NCBI GenBank assembly: GCA_042090785.1
Contig: JBELIP010000020.1
Span: forward strand, 1 to 36,583
Length of the DNA stretch: 36,583 bases
From: UBA7434 sp042090785
Lineage (GTDB): Bacteria; Pseudomonadota; Gammaproteobacteria; Pseudomonadales; UBA7434
Reading direction: 5' to 3'
The notes beneath the pieces are model-generated. The model had not been told where the DNA came from, did no database searches, and saw nothing but the letters and a program-made list of their open reading frames with translations. Position numbers and translations under genes: made by a program. Within the stretch, counting starts at the first letter, position 1, and each line of letters begins with the position of its first letter. Below are positions 25,460 through 34,482 of this stretch, in pieces.

Positions 25460-28246
25460 ATGAATAAAATCACCTTGCTCTTTTTGTCTGCGTTACTCAT
25501 GCTACTTGCCGGTTGCATTGACTCCTCCGATCGGGAACCTTTGGTTGCCGATGATCGTTTGTTTGTCATCAGCGGATTATCAGAAAGTATTAATGAGAAT
25601 GAACCGTTTAGTAATGCGTTGACGACTGCTGGTGAGTCACCTGTAGGTGAGATTACTTGGTCGCTGAGCGGTGAGGATAGTGCGCAATTTCAAATTAGCA
25701 GCGTTGGCGAGCTGCAATTTTCTGAAGATTCTATAACAGGCACTGCTCGTGATTTTGAAAGCACGGCAGATGCTAACCTCGACAATGTTTATCAAGTCAC
25801 TGTTGTGGCGACCGATGACGATGATAATGTAGCCACTGCAGCATTGTCGTTGTCGGTGCTAAACTTGCCGACGATTTCTGGCACGGTAGCGGGCTTAAAT
25901 GCTGATAGCGTGACCCTGATGATTAATGGTGCCGATACTTTACAAGTCAGCGCTGATGGTGATTTTGAATTTAGTGGCGAAATAACACCGACTCCTAATA
26001 TTGCAGTTGCTATTACTAGCCAACCCAGCGACACATCGTGCGAACTTGTGAACAGTACAACGGTTGCGCCATCGAACGATATTGATGACCTAGCGGTGTT
26101 TTGTGTAGCTAGGCCAGTATGCCCATCAGTCTTGCCGATGCCCTCCAGCGACCCAGCAGATCTGTCTGGAAATAATATTGTTGGTATTGAAGCATTAGTG
26201 CAGGAAATTGAATGCCCCTCCGAAAGTTGGCGTGCGGCGGCGAACCAGCGGATAGACAACTACCGCAAGTTGCAGCGTACTATTGAATTGGTGGATGCCG
26301 ACGGATTTCCGGTACCCAACGCTGGTATAGAGTTGCAATTACTCAGTCATGAATTTAAATTTGGTGCTGCCGCGCAGGCCAAGCTATGGCATGGCACAGC
26401 TGGCTTTGCCGGAGACCCCACAGCCGATGATTACAAACAAGCCTATCTTGGTTTTGGTTTTAACAAAGGCGGTTTTCAGAATGCGTTAAAATATAAGCTT
26501 CGCGAATCTTTTGCGTCGTTAGTGCCACCTATGCTCGATTGGTTTTCGGCTAATGGTATTGACGTGAGGGGCCATGCGCTAATATGGCCTGCATGGGAAA
26601 ATATGGAAGCGACTATAAGTGCTGAGGATCTTGCGCTAATCACCAGTTTCGATGCGTCCTTTACTGAGACTGTTGCGGATACTGCGCCGCAGGACTTATC
26701 TAGCGATAACCTAAAAATATATATCAACTATATGATTGCCACACAGGCGGCCAAATGGGATGTGGTTGAATGGGATGTGCTGAATGAGCCGCGGGACAAA
26801 ACAGACGTAAGCGACAAACTCGGCGCTGTGCAGAATGCTATTGAGGAAGTTAGTTGGTTCAATTTGGCCGAGGCCTCCGTGTTTAATGTTGGGGCACTGT
26901 TGTTCCTGAATGAAAACAAAGTAATCTCAGACGACGATACCGCAACGCTTATTACTAATCGAATCGATAGTTTTAGGGCGACAGCCGATTCGATTCTTGC
27001 GGGTGGCGGTGCGTTGCAGGCGCTAGGCTTTCAAAGTCGATTCGGAGCGATGAACGCAGCCGATGACATTTTCGCTAGGCTCGAGTATTTTTCTGATTTA
27101 GGTTTGCCCATAGCGGCCACCGAATTTGAAATAAAAGATGATCGAATTACCGATGAGTTTGATCGGGCGGTGATGACAGAGAGGGTGATGACGACGTATT
27201 TTAGCCACCCAGCAGTGACTGACATTGTGGCGTTTACTTTTATGCAAGATCAGGGACGAACTGATGCTAGGCATTTGGTTAATTCGGATGGGGAGCCTAA
27301 TTTGCGCGGCAAAACCTGGTTGTACCTAACAAAAAAATACTGGGCGACTCATGTCGTTACTCAGCTCGATCGCAATGGCCAGCATATACTTAATGGCTTC
27401 AAGGGTGATTACCGCGCAACAGTATCGCGCGATGGCGAGCTCGACCAAATGATCGACTTCACGCTTGAAGAGGGCGCGGGGAATATTGTCATTGAGTTGA
27501 GCAGCTCCGACCCATTTTCGATTACCGGTATTACCAGTGCTAGTATCGATGAGAACACCGCCTATACTGGGGCGACACCTGGTTTCGATGATCCGCTTTC
27601 GATTGTAAACTTACCGTTAGACTGGAGTAAAAGCGGGGCTGATGCAGCCCTATTCACCCTCAGTGGCACTGGCGTGCTGTCGATGAGCATGAAAGACTTT
27701 GAGTCGCGGCAAGATGCGAATTCAAATAATGTTTATGAAGTGACGTTAACGGCCACCGAACAGGGCGGCAACACCGCATCGACAAGCATCGAGGTTACTA
27801 TAAACGATATTGCGATTGAGCCTTATTCTCCACCCGCAATCAGCACGAGTGCTGGCAACCCTGTTTCGAGTTCGATTGCCGCTAATGGTTTAACCTTTAT
27901 TCGTCCACCCAGTAATAATGAATTGACTTGCAGTGGTTCCACTATTGACGCATTCACAGGTCTTCGCTACTGCAATATTAACCATGCCGATGCATTAGCT
28001 TATTGTGACAGCCTAGAGGGTGATTACCGCATGCCCACCGAAGCTGAGTTACAGGTTAATTTGCTCCCGCTATTCACCGACGATACGATTCGGACGACTC
28101 ATCAGTGGCCTACAGATAAGCCCTATTGGACAACAACCTCGGGAACCGTAGATAACAGATTCAGAGTGCTGCGTTTCACGCCGACGATTGGATTGATAAA
28201 CTGGAGCCCTACTGGCGCAAATCGTATAGCCTGTGTACAGTTGTAG
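25460..28246 (+). CDS. Multidomain GH10 lipoprotein with cadherin-like and Lcl/DUF1566-like modules
   Basis: A 928-residue lipoprotein. The lipobox LLAGC puts the acylated cysteine at C19. A cadherin-like domain (about 30-135) and a second Ig-like domain (about 137-220) precede the GH10 region (about 255-660). That region starts with the same kind of segment as the other GH10 (DADGFPVPNAGIELQLLSHE) and has VRGHALIWP, WDVLNEP with acid/base E443, and ATEFE with nucleophile E555. A second cadherin-like domain (about 690-790) and a cysteine-containing C-terminal domain like Lcl/DUF1566 (about 810-928, with GDYRMPTEAEL and YWTTT) follow. It is probably a surface-anchored xylanase. Its 3' end overlaps an antisense gene (28070-28534) by 177 bp and is the end of the island cargo. 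Confidence 0.87.
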   Translation: MNKITLLFLSALLMLLAGCIDSSDREPLVADDRLFVISGLSESINENEPFSNALTTAGESPVGEITWSLSGEDSAQFQISSVGELQFSEDSITGTARDFESTADANLDNVYQVTVVATDDDDNVATAALSLSVLNLPTISGTVAGLNADSVTLMINGADTLQVSADGDFEFSGEITPTPNIAVAITSQPSDTSCELVNSTTVAPSNDIDDLAVFCVARPVCPSVLPMPSSDPADLSGNNIVGIEALVQEIECPSESWRAAANQRIDNYRKLQRTIELVDADGFPVPNAGIELQLLSHEFKFGAAAQAKLWHGTAGFAGDPTADDYKQAYLGFGFNKGGFQNALKYKLRESFASLVPPMLDWFSANGIDVRGHALIWPAWENMEATISAEDLALITSFDASFTETVADTAPQDLSSDNLKIYINYMIATQAAKWDVVEWDVLNEPRDKTDVSDKLGAVQNAIEEVSWFNLAEASVFNVGALLFLNENKVISDDDTATLITNRIDSFRATADSILAGGGALQALGFQSRFGAMNAADDIFARLEYFSDLGLPIAATEFEIKDDRITDEFDRAVMTERVMTTYFSHPAVTDIVAFTFMQDQGRTDARHLVNSDGEPNLRGKTWLYLTKKYWATHVVTQLDRNGQHILNGFKGDYRATVSRDGELDQMIDFTLEEGAGNIVIELSSSDPFSITGITSASIDENTAYTGATPGFDDPLSIVNLPLDWSKSGADAALFTLSGTGVLSMSMKDFESRQDANSNNVYEVTLTATEQGGNTASTSIEVTINDIAIEPYSPPAISTSAGNPVSSSIAANGLTFIRPPSNNELTCSGSTIDAFTGLRYCNINHADALAYCDSLEGDYRMPTEAELQVNLLPLFTDDTIRTTHQWPTDKPYWTTTSGTVDNRFRVLRFTPTIGLINWSPTGANRIACVQL

Positions 28247-28534
28247 CAGGTTGTAGTCGCAAGAGCGAGTGTGAAGTAATTTCTGCATATCGAAGATGGC
28301 TATTTTATCGAATTTATCGAGTAGTGATTTTGCCTTCTTTATGTCGCTAATGAGACTGTCGTCTGTCTTGCTCCTATATTTGCTACTGCCAAAGGTTTCA
28401 TAGGTGTCGTCGAGATATTCGGTTTGAATTTTATATATAAAATTGCTCATCGCTTCTGGATCCTGACCGTCGAGAGTGGTCATGACTGTTGTGACGAACA
28501 TCGATGAGTGCCATGGCCGAGTGTTTTTTGTCAT
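28070..28534 (-). CDS. Unknown protein translationally coupled to the integrase
   Basis: The ATG overlaps the integrase stop by four bases (ATGA at 28531-28534), so the two are probably translated together. The reading frame gives 154 residues. The first ~96 are encoded in DNA of their own and include a charged, helical-looking stretch (DSLISDIKKAKSLLDKFDKI). The last ~58 are encoded opposite the end of the GH10 gene and have a biased, low-plausibility composition. The original gene was probably cut when cargo joined the integrase module, and the frame now reads into cargo DNA. I do not recognise a family. A role in excision or integrase control is only suggested by position. Confidence 0.55.
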   Translation of the reverse strand: MTKNTRPWHSSMFVTTVMTTLDGQDPEAMSNFIYKIQTEYLDDTYETFGSSKYRSKTDDSLISDIKKAKSLLDKFDKIAIFDMQKLLHTRSCDYNLLQLYTGYTICASRAPVYQSNRRRETQHSESVIYGSRGCCPIGLICRPLMSRPNRIVGE

Positions 28535-29595
28535 GATAAGTCTCCCATTACTGAATCTACCATTAACCTAGTATCGTGAATTGCTAAATGACTATAGCGC
28601 TGTGTCATTTGAATATTACTATGCCCAAGGAGAACGCTAACCTCAAAGAGTGTGCGGCCCGCTTTGACTAGATTGGATGCAGCGGAATGACGCAAGTCAT
28701 GGAACCTACAATAGTCTATGCTAGCCTCACGCAGAGCTGTGTTCCATGCTTTTTTTGAGTCAAATGCACGGGTTATTAATTGATGTTGTGAGGATTTTTG
28801 TCGAGTTTCAGTGTTTTTAGTATATAGGGCAGGGAATACTAACTCTGCGGGGCTGCCACGAAAACGGACTAACTCAATAATCACTGGCTGTGTAAGGGGT
28901 AGCTGACGCGCTTTGCCATTTTTTGTTGCATATAAAATTGCTGAGCGTTGGCTAAGGTCACAGTCCCCCCACTTTAGACTAAGTAGCTCGCCTTTACGGG
29001 CGCCAGTTGTCAGTGCCATGAGGACAAGAAGGTACAGTTTTGGCCAGTGTGATTGTCTACAAGCGGCGAGTAGTAATTTTTGCTCTTGAGCTGATAGGAA
29101 TCTATCTTTGCCGGGATTTTCTGAGAATCGAGTGACGGACTCTTTTCTTACTGGGTTAGTAAACCCGGCACGTTTGTAAAGTGGATGCCGGATGAAGAAA
29201 ATAAGCGTTGCTGAAAGTGTTGATTTGTAGCGATTGATAGTGCTGCCGGTCAGCTGTTTAGCAGCTAATTTATTAAGTGCTTCATCTACGTGGAACTCAT
29301 CAATTTTCGTAACAGGCATTTCACCAAATTGTTTAACCCACCAGTTTAACCTCCCTAGTGTGCTGGGATCTTTGCCCTTATATTCGGCGATATAAAGGTC
29401 GCATAGTTGTTGAAAATTTGGAATGTCAGAACAAGCTTTCCCAAGCTTTTGCAATAGTTCACTGTTGCCTTCGACTTGGCGAACGAACTCAGTGGCATCA
29501 CGTTTACGTGAAAACGTTTGGTTAACATTGGGGAAGTTGGTGCGACGAATTTGTACTTGGAAGTTGCCACTTTGGAGCTTTCGAATTGAAGCCAT
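28531..29595 (-). CDS. Tyrosine-type site-specific integrase of island 2
   Basis: A 354-residue phage-type integrase that should join and excise the island at the tRNA-fMet gene. An N-terminal DNA-binding region (about 1-60) and a SAM-like core-binding domain (about 60-150) precede the catalytic domain with all main residues visible: R200 in GARKGE, H299 and R302 in HDLRHS, H325 in LLGHS, and the nucleophile Y334 in TQRYSH. The gene points away from the tRNA and begins about 120 bp from the attachment core, the usual position in tRNA-linked islands. TGTGATGG repeats lie between the gene and att. A degraded relative of its 5' end is at 6204-6320. Confidence 0.95.
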   Translation of the reverse strand: MASIRKLQSGNFQVQIRRTNFPNVNQTFSRKRDATEFVRQVEGNSELLQKLGKACSDIPNFQQLCDLYIAEYKGKDPSTLGRLNWWVKQFGEMPVTKIDEFHVDEALNKLAAKQLTGSTINRYKSTLSATLIFFIRHPLYKRAGFTNPVRKESVTRFSENPGKDRFLSAQEQKLLLAACRQSHWPKLYLLVLMALTTGARKGELLSLKWGDCDLSQRSAILYATKNGKARQLPLTQPVIIELVRFRGSPAELVFPALYTKNTETRQKSSQHQLITRAFDSKKAWNTALREASIDYCRFHDLRHSAASNLVKAGRTLFEVSVLLGHSNIQMTQRYSHLAIHDTRLMVDSVMGDLS

Positions 29596-29629
29596 TTCTC
29601 ACCTCATAAAAGAGCGCAATCAACAAAAC

Positions 29630-29648
29630 TGTGATGGTTTTGTGATGG
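29630..29648 (+). promoter_or_regulatory. Two phased TGTGATGG repeats, candidate integrase arm sites at the integrase end
   Basis: TGTGATGG occurs at 29630-29637 and 29641-29648, 11 bp apart, matching the phase of the three copies at 6506-6535. The shared stretch extends to 21 bp (29630-29650 equals 6517-6537). The site is between the integrase start and the attachment core and could also overlap the integrase promoter, allowing autoregulation. Confidence 0.6.
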
Positions 29649-29714
29649 CAGGTTATTTGACATTAGCGTCAACACAGACAAACAACCGTAAGACTTGGAA
29701 ATTGCTACTTAAAT

Positions 29715-29792
<78 letters not shown>

Positions 29793-29985
29793 TCAATATC
29801 ATATTAATCACTTGAGTTTATTCAGCTAGGTAACTAGCTAAATAGGTCAATATGATTATCCTCATAGTAAGCGCTTGAACAGGCCTAGCTACGAAGGGCG
29901 TGCATAATATGGATTCCTGCCGCTAAGGTCAAGTGTAATGACAAGCAGTCAGGCAATTATTGTTCTTTTATTTAACTTGGTTGTT

Positions 29986-30453
29986 TTAACCACAACATTT
30001 CTTATATTTTTTACCGCTTCCACAGCTACAGGGGTCGTTTCTGCCTACTTTCTCAGGGACAATGGTTTGTCCATCGCAAAAATACCAAGCATCATCAACT
30101 TTTTTGAATTGTGATCGTTCACAATGGCGGTGTTCAACGTCATCTTTGTCAGTATAAGCAGCAATAAAATCGACGCTGCCGACTTTGTCTTCATTTTGGC
30201 CTGCTTTGCTAGTGAGGATGGTAAGCTGATGCCAAGTAGAGCTTTCGGCCCATTGTTGAGTGGCTTCAAAGTCAAAGTCTTCGCGGCTGTCTGGATGCAG
30301 TGAATCATGTAGAAAATCGATTGATGCTGTGGCATAAGCGCTGTAACGAGCGCGCATAAGTTGTTCAGCCGAAGAGGCTTTCGTTATATCATTGATGACA
30401 GGGCCACAACAATCTTCAAAGCTTATCTTTTTTCCACAATGACATTCGCTCAT
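29986..30453 (-). CDS. ychJ: YchJ-like (UPF0225) SEC-C motif protein
   Basis: A 155-residue protein with a cysteine-rich SEC-C zinc motif at each end: CHCGKKISFEDCCG at the N-terminus and NDPCSCGSGKKYKKCCG at the C-terminus. Between them is an NTF2-like core (RARYSAYATASIDFLHDSLH). This is the usual size and layout of YchJ proteins, whose biochemical role is not settled. It is the first gene beyond the tRNA and appears to be core chromosome. Confidence 0.88.
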   Translation of the reverse strand: MSECHCGKKISFEDCCGPVINDITKASSAEQLMRARYSAYATASIDFLHDSLHPDSREDFDFEATQQWAESSTWHQLTILTSKAGQNEDKVGSVDFIAAYTDKDDVEHRHCERSQFKKVDDAWYFCDGQTIVPEKVGRNDPCSCGSGKKYKKCCG

Positions 30454-30565
30454 AATGCTCTTCTCTTGAAATGGTGTTTGTTATTAAGTATTGAAGATCG
30501 TTTTTTAGTTTTTGCATAATAATGATGATAAGTATTCTAACAGCAGTTACAGGCGTAAACCATAA

Positions 30566-31735
30566 ATGACTAATTTTGATGATATTCGTCCTTATAATGA
30601 TGATGAAGCTATTGCAGCCATTCAAAGAATTATTAGCAGTGACGAATGTCTAAACCTTATTGGCGTTCTTAAGTTTCCACGATTATTCTCTTTATGCCCT
30701 TGGCTACTAAGGCCTATATTGCGTGTGAGCTTACAAAGTAAAGCTAAAGTTATTCGCTCGGTAGATGACTTTCAAGATATTGTGGCTGGCTATTTAAATA
30801 AAATGTTGGCTAAGACCACGGATGGCTTAACCATTCGTGGTTTTGAGCATGTAGGTTCCGATAAGCCCTGCCTTTTTTTGAGTAATCACCGAGATATTGC
30901 CCTTGATCCTGCGGTTACAAATTACGCACTTTATAACAATGGTGCAAAGACGGTCCGTATTGCTATTGGTGATAACTTGCTGAGTAAACCCTTTGCGTCC
31001 GACCTAATGCGAGCTAACAAGAGTTTTATTGTTAAGCGCTCATTGAGCGGCCCAAGAGAGCTTTTAAAATCGTTAAAAACACTTTCGGCTTATATTTGGC
31101 ATTCGTTAAAGGTCGATGGCGAGAATATTTGGATTGCTCATCGTGAGGGCCGTGCAAAAGATGGTTTGGATAAAACCGAGCCAGCGGTGATTAAAATGTT
31201 AACCATTGCCAAGCCTAAAGAGATGGCTTTTTCCGATTATATTAATCAATTACGTATCGTGCCGGTGAGTATTTCTTATGAGTATGACCCTTGTGATGCA
31301 ATGAAAGCCGCTGAGTTACGAAAAATAGAGTTAACCGGCAGTTATACGAAGTCTGAGCATGAAGATATGGACAGTATCGGTAAAGGTATCGTTGGGTCAA
31401 AAGGACGGATTTATGTGCACTTTGGCGAATGCCTACAAGGTTCTTATGAAAATGCCGATGCTGTTGCCCTGGCTATGGATAAAGCGATTGCCCAAAATTA
31501 TCAAATTCAGCCTACTAATGTCCTTGCATATGAGCTTTTATATGGCAAGGAGAAATTAGCATCTGCACTTGCAATACCTGGTTTGTTTTCAGATGAAGAG
31601 ATTCATTACACAGAACAAGATCGTGAAAAATTTCATCAGCGCATAGCCGGTATCCCTGATGATGATACTGTTTGCGCATTAAGTATATATGCCAATCCCA
31701 TTGTTAATCGTATTCATGTCTGTGGGCATAATTAA
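30566..31735 (+). CDS. PlsC-like glycerolipid acyltransferase
   Basis: A 389-residue probable membrane-associated acyltransferase. The catalytic block SNHRDIALDP (H108, D110, D114) fits a gammaproteobacterial branch of the PlsC/GPAT fold in which the histidine-aspartate spacing differs slightly from the usual HX4D. A second block, IWIAHREGRAKDG (about 190-202), corresponds to the acceptor-binding motif. It should transfer fatty acyl groups in phospholipid or glycolipid synthesis; the precise acceptor is not known. It lies 27 bp before dinG and may be co-transcribed with it. Confidence 0.78.
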   Translation: MTNFDDIRPYNDDEAIAAIQRIISSDECLNLIGVLKFPRLFSLCPWLLRPILRVSLQSKAKVIRSVDDFQDIVAGYLNKMLAKTTDGLTIRGFEHVGSDKPCLFLSNHRDIALDPAVTNYALYNNGAKTVRIAIGDNLLSKPFASDLMRANKSFIVKRSLSGPRELLKSLKTLSAYIWHSLKVDGENIWIAHREGRAKDGLDKTEPAVIKMLTIAKPKEMAFSDYINQLRIVPVSISYEYDPCDAMKAAELRKIELTGSYTKSEHEDMDSIGKGIVGSKGRIYVHFGECLQGSYENADAVALAMDKAIAQNYQIQPTNVLAYELLYGKEKLASALAIPGLFSDEEIHYTEQDREKFHQRIAGIPDDDTVCALSIYANPIVNRIHVCGHN

Positions 31736-31762
31736 GCTTAAATTTTTTACTGAAGTCTATTT

Positions 31763-33898
31763 ATGAAACTTGCAGATAAAGCGAAAACACAGATACAAAC
31801 AACTTATTCTGATTGGTTGAGTTGTAATAAATATAAGCCGCGGCGTGCTCAAAGAACGATGATCGCAGTTATCGCTAAGGCTTTAGGTAAAGTTGAATTC
31901 GATGCAGAGGGTGTTCGAGATAAAGATTTTAATGACCATATCTGTTTAGTAGAGGCGGGAACCGGAACCGGAAAAACAGTTTCCTATTCTATTGCTTCAA
32001 TTATTTTAGCGAAATCCCTAGATAAAAAACTAGTTATTTCAACTGCCACGGTCACACTGCAAGAGCAATTAGTGTTACGCGACTTGCCTAACCTTCAAGA
32101 AACCAGTGGTATCGATTTTTCCTTTGCTATTGCTAAAGGCCGAGGGCGATATTTATGTCTTAGCAAAGCGTCTATGCGCCTCAAAGATGCTGACCGTTCA
32201 GGTAAAGATTTACCCATATTTCCCGATGAGGAGCGGCGTCTACCTGATTCATCTATTGCTCAAGTAAAGGAATTAACAAAAGCTTTTGAGGCAGGCGAGT
32301 GGAACGGTGATCGTGATAGCTGGGAGCAAAACCTAGGCCACGAAGATTGGTCGCTAGTGGGAGCTGATCGAGCCAGTTGTAGTGGTAAAAAGTGCCCGAG
32401 CTATCATCAGTGTGCGCTTTTTAAGGCGCGGGATAAAATTAGAAATGTGGATGTGGTGGTAGCGAACCATGACTTGGTTTTGGCCGATCTAGCAACTGGC
32501 GGCGGTAATGTTTTACCTGAGCCCGAGCAAACTATTTATGTTTTTGATGAAGCCCATCATCTGCCATCAAAATCACAGAGTCACTTAAGCCGTCATATGT
32601 CACTCTCGGCTGAGCGTCGACGAGTAGCGACTACACAAAAAACCGTAGCACGTGCTATTAAAGTATTGGATCAGAAAGATGAAATAAAGCGCTTAGCTAA
32701 AACGGCGGCGCAGATTGATGAGGCTTTAGATGCCTGCCTCGTTAATTTACAGCCATTGTTGGAAATGACGTTTCAAAATCACTCTGAATTGGTTAATAGC
32801 TCTGATGAGTTACGCTTTCCTGGTGGGGTTGTTCCAGACAACTTACAGCCTGTTTTTCAGGAGTTATCAGATTGTTATGTGCTTAAGTGTAATTGCCTTC
32901 AAAAAATATCCGATTTAACGCTCGCATCATTTACTGAGACTCAGAGTCAAGACCAAGTGGCTCGAGAATCTCTTTATGCCGCGCTAGGCGAGCTTTCTAT
33001 TATGTGTGAGTCAGCTCGTTCAGTTTGTGTTGATTATGCTAGGGCTGATGCTCCAAACCTTATGCCAACAGTGCGCTGGTTAAGGCTACAGGCTTCAGAG
33101 GGGATTGATGGAGTGTCGATGTATGCGGCACCTTTATCTACGGCTAAGACTCTAAACGATCTTATTTGGAGCCGTTGTTACGCATCAGTTTTAACATCTG
33201 CAACTTTAGCCGCGCTAGGTCGATTCGATCATTTTATAGAGCAAATTGGTATTGGCCACCTTGATCAAGCTTATAGAATATTGGGTGAGCTCAATTTTGC
33301 CGACTCTGTGTTTCATGTGCCACTTATGAAGAGTGATCCAACACGTGCTGATCAGCATACTGAAGAGATTATTGAGATGCTTCCCCAATTGGTATCAAAA
33401 AAGCAGGGCTCATTGGTGTTGTTTTCTTCGCGACGCCAACTGGATGCGGTATTTGATGGACTAGATCCTATCCTTAAAGAGCGGGTGCTTGTTCAGGGAG
33501 ATAGGTCTAAACAGGCTCTCATTAATCAACATAAAGAGCGGGTGAATAAAGGTATTCCAAGTGTTTTATTAGGACTGGCGAGCTTCTCAGAAGGGTTAGA
33601 TTTGCCTGGTGATTATTGTACTCAGGTAGTGATTGCTAAATTACCTTTTGCCGTCCCTGATAGTCCTATAGATGAAGCGTTAGGTGAATGGGTTGAAAAG
33701 AACGGTGGTAATTCATTTTGGGATATTGCCGTTCCTGGTGTTTCAATTAAGTTACTACAGGCCTGTGGGCGTTTGCTACGCAGCGAGTCAGATGTTGGGC
33801 GAGTTTCTCTGTTGGATAATCGAATTCTTAGAAAAAGCTATGGCCAGCAATTACTCGCTTGTTTACCTCCTTTTCAGCAGAGCCTCGGTGAGGAATGA
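31763..33898 (+). CDS. dinG: ATP-dependent DNA helicase DinG
   Basis: A 711-residue XPD/DinG-type helicase close to the usual DinG length. Walker A is EAGTGTGKT. Four cysteines that can hold an iron-sulfur cluster are at C132, C206, C211 and C217 (CSGKKCPSYHQC). The DEAH box appears as VFDEAHHLP, and motif VI appears as QACGRLLRSE near the C-terminus. It unwinds 5' overhang DNA and resolves R-loops or replication-transcription conflicts in known systems. It is part of the core backbone right of the island. Confidence 0.93.
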   Translation: MKLADKAKTQIQTTYSDWLSCNKYKPRRAQRTMIAVIAKALGKVEFDAEGVRDKDFNDHICLVEAGTGTGKTVSYSIASIILAKSLDKKLVISTATVTLQEQLVLRDLPNLQETSGIDFSFAIAKGRGRYLCLSKASMRLKDADRSGKDLPIFPDEERRLPDSSIAQVKELTKAFEAGEWNGDRDSWEQNLGHEDWSLVGADRASCSGKKCPSYHQCALFKARDKIRNVDVVVANHDLVLADLATGGGNVLPEPEQTIYVFDEAHHLPSKSQSHLSRHMSLSAERRRVATTQKTVARAIKVLDQKDEIKRLAKTAAQIDEALDACLVNLQPLLEMTFQNHSELVNSSDELRFPGGVVPDNLQPVFQELSDCYVLKCNCLQKISDLTLASFTETQSQDQVARESLYAALGELSIMCESARSVCVDYARADAPNLMPTVRWLRLQASEGIDGVSMYAAPLSTAKTLNDLIWSRCYASVLTSATLAALGRFDHFIEQIGIGHLDQAYRILGELNFADSVFHVPLMKSDPTRADQHTEEIIEMLPQLVSKKQGSLVLFSSRRQLDAVFDGLDPILKERVLVQGDRSKQALINQHKERVNKGIPSVLLGLASFSEGLDLPGDYCTQVVIAKLPFAVPDSPIDEALGEWVEKNGGNSFWDIAVPGVSIKLLQACGRLLRSESDVGRVSLLDNRILRKSYGQQLLACLPPFQQSLGEE

Positions 33899-34147
33899 TT
33901 TTTTTGAGCGTATTGATTTAAATACGTTTGTGTCCAAATATTACTAATAAGTAACGCTTTTTCCGATGCTAACATTCTATATCAGTGATATTTAATGATA
34001 AATGTCTTGCTAAAATGTGCTGGATGTGTGATAAATACACAGATCTAAAAGCCAGTAGATTTGGGCGAACTTTTTAGTGGTTCTTCTTCAAGATTTAATG
34101 GTTTGTAGGTAAAAATTTTCTGGCCTGTATTGAGTTACAGGCTGACA

Positions 34148-34229
34148 TTGGGGTCTTCCTGGTAGGTCTCGCCCCGTATTCGTATTGTTGTCTATTCCTT
34201 AGGCGGCGACGTGTGCGTATTCCTACCTA
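34148..34229. ncRNA. Candidate structured RNA element, copy 1
   Basis: Hairpin 1 is GGGG (34150-34153) with CCCC (34172-34175); its loop holds TCCTGGTAGG. A second stem lies within 34181-34217 (for example GTTGTC with GGCGAC). Then CCTACC (34222-34227) can pair with GGTAGG (34161-34166) in the hairpin 1 loop. The second copy has the same order with compensating changes. I cannot match it to a known riboswitch or RNA family, and the strand is not certain. Confidence 0.4.
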
Positions 34230-34398
34230 AATTTCCTCATAACAGTATTTTAAAGGCTCTGCTTCTTAATAAGTTGCCTGCTTAGCTTTTATACATAGTT
34301 GTACTTGTCGCTATTAGATCGTCGAGTTAGAGAGGTTTATTGAATTACTTAAAAAGATAAATTTTAAAAGAGCCTATTAAATATAGGTTCCAAGTTGT

Positions 34399-34482
34399 AT
34401 GTGGGTCGTCCTGGTAGACCTTGTCCACGTAGCGAATTAACCATTTTTTGGTTAACTCGTCCTGCTGTATGAAATCTACCTA
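34399..34482. ncRNA. Candidate structured RNA element, copy 2
   Basis: Hairpin 1 is GTGG (34401-34404) with CCAC (34425-34428); its loop holds TCCTGGTAGA. Hairpin 2 is a 10-bp stem CGAATTAACC/GGTTAACTCG (34433-34459). TCTACC (34475-34480) is complementary to GGTAGA (34413-34418). In copy 1 the same pair is GGTAGG/CCTACC with nearly the same spacing (55 and 56 nt), so the pairing changes together. It lies about 190 bp before the PEP-CTERM gene. Confidence 0.4.
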
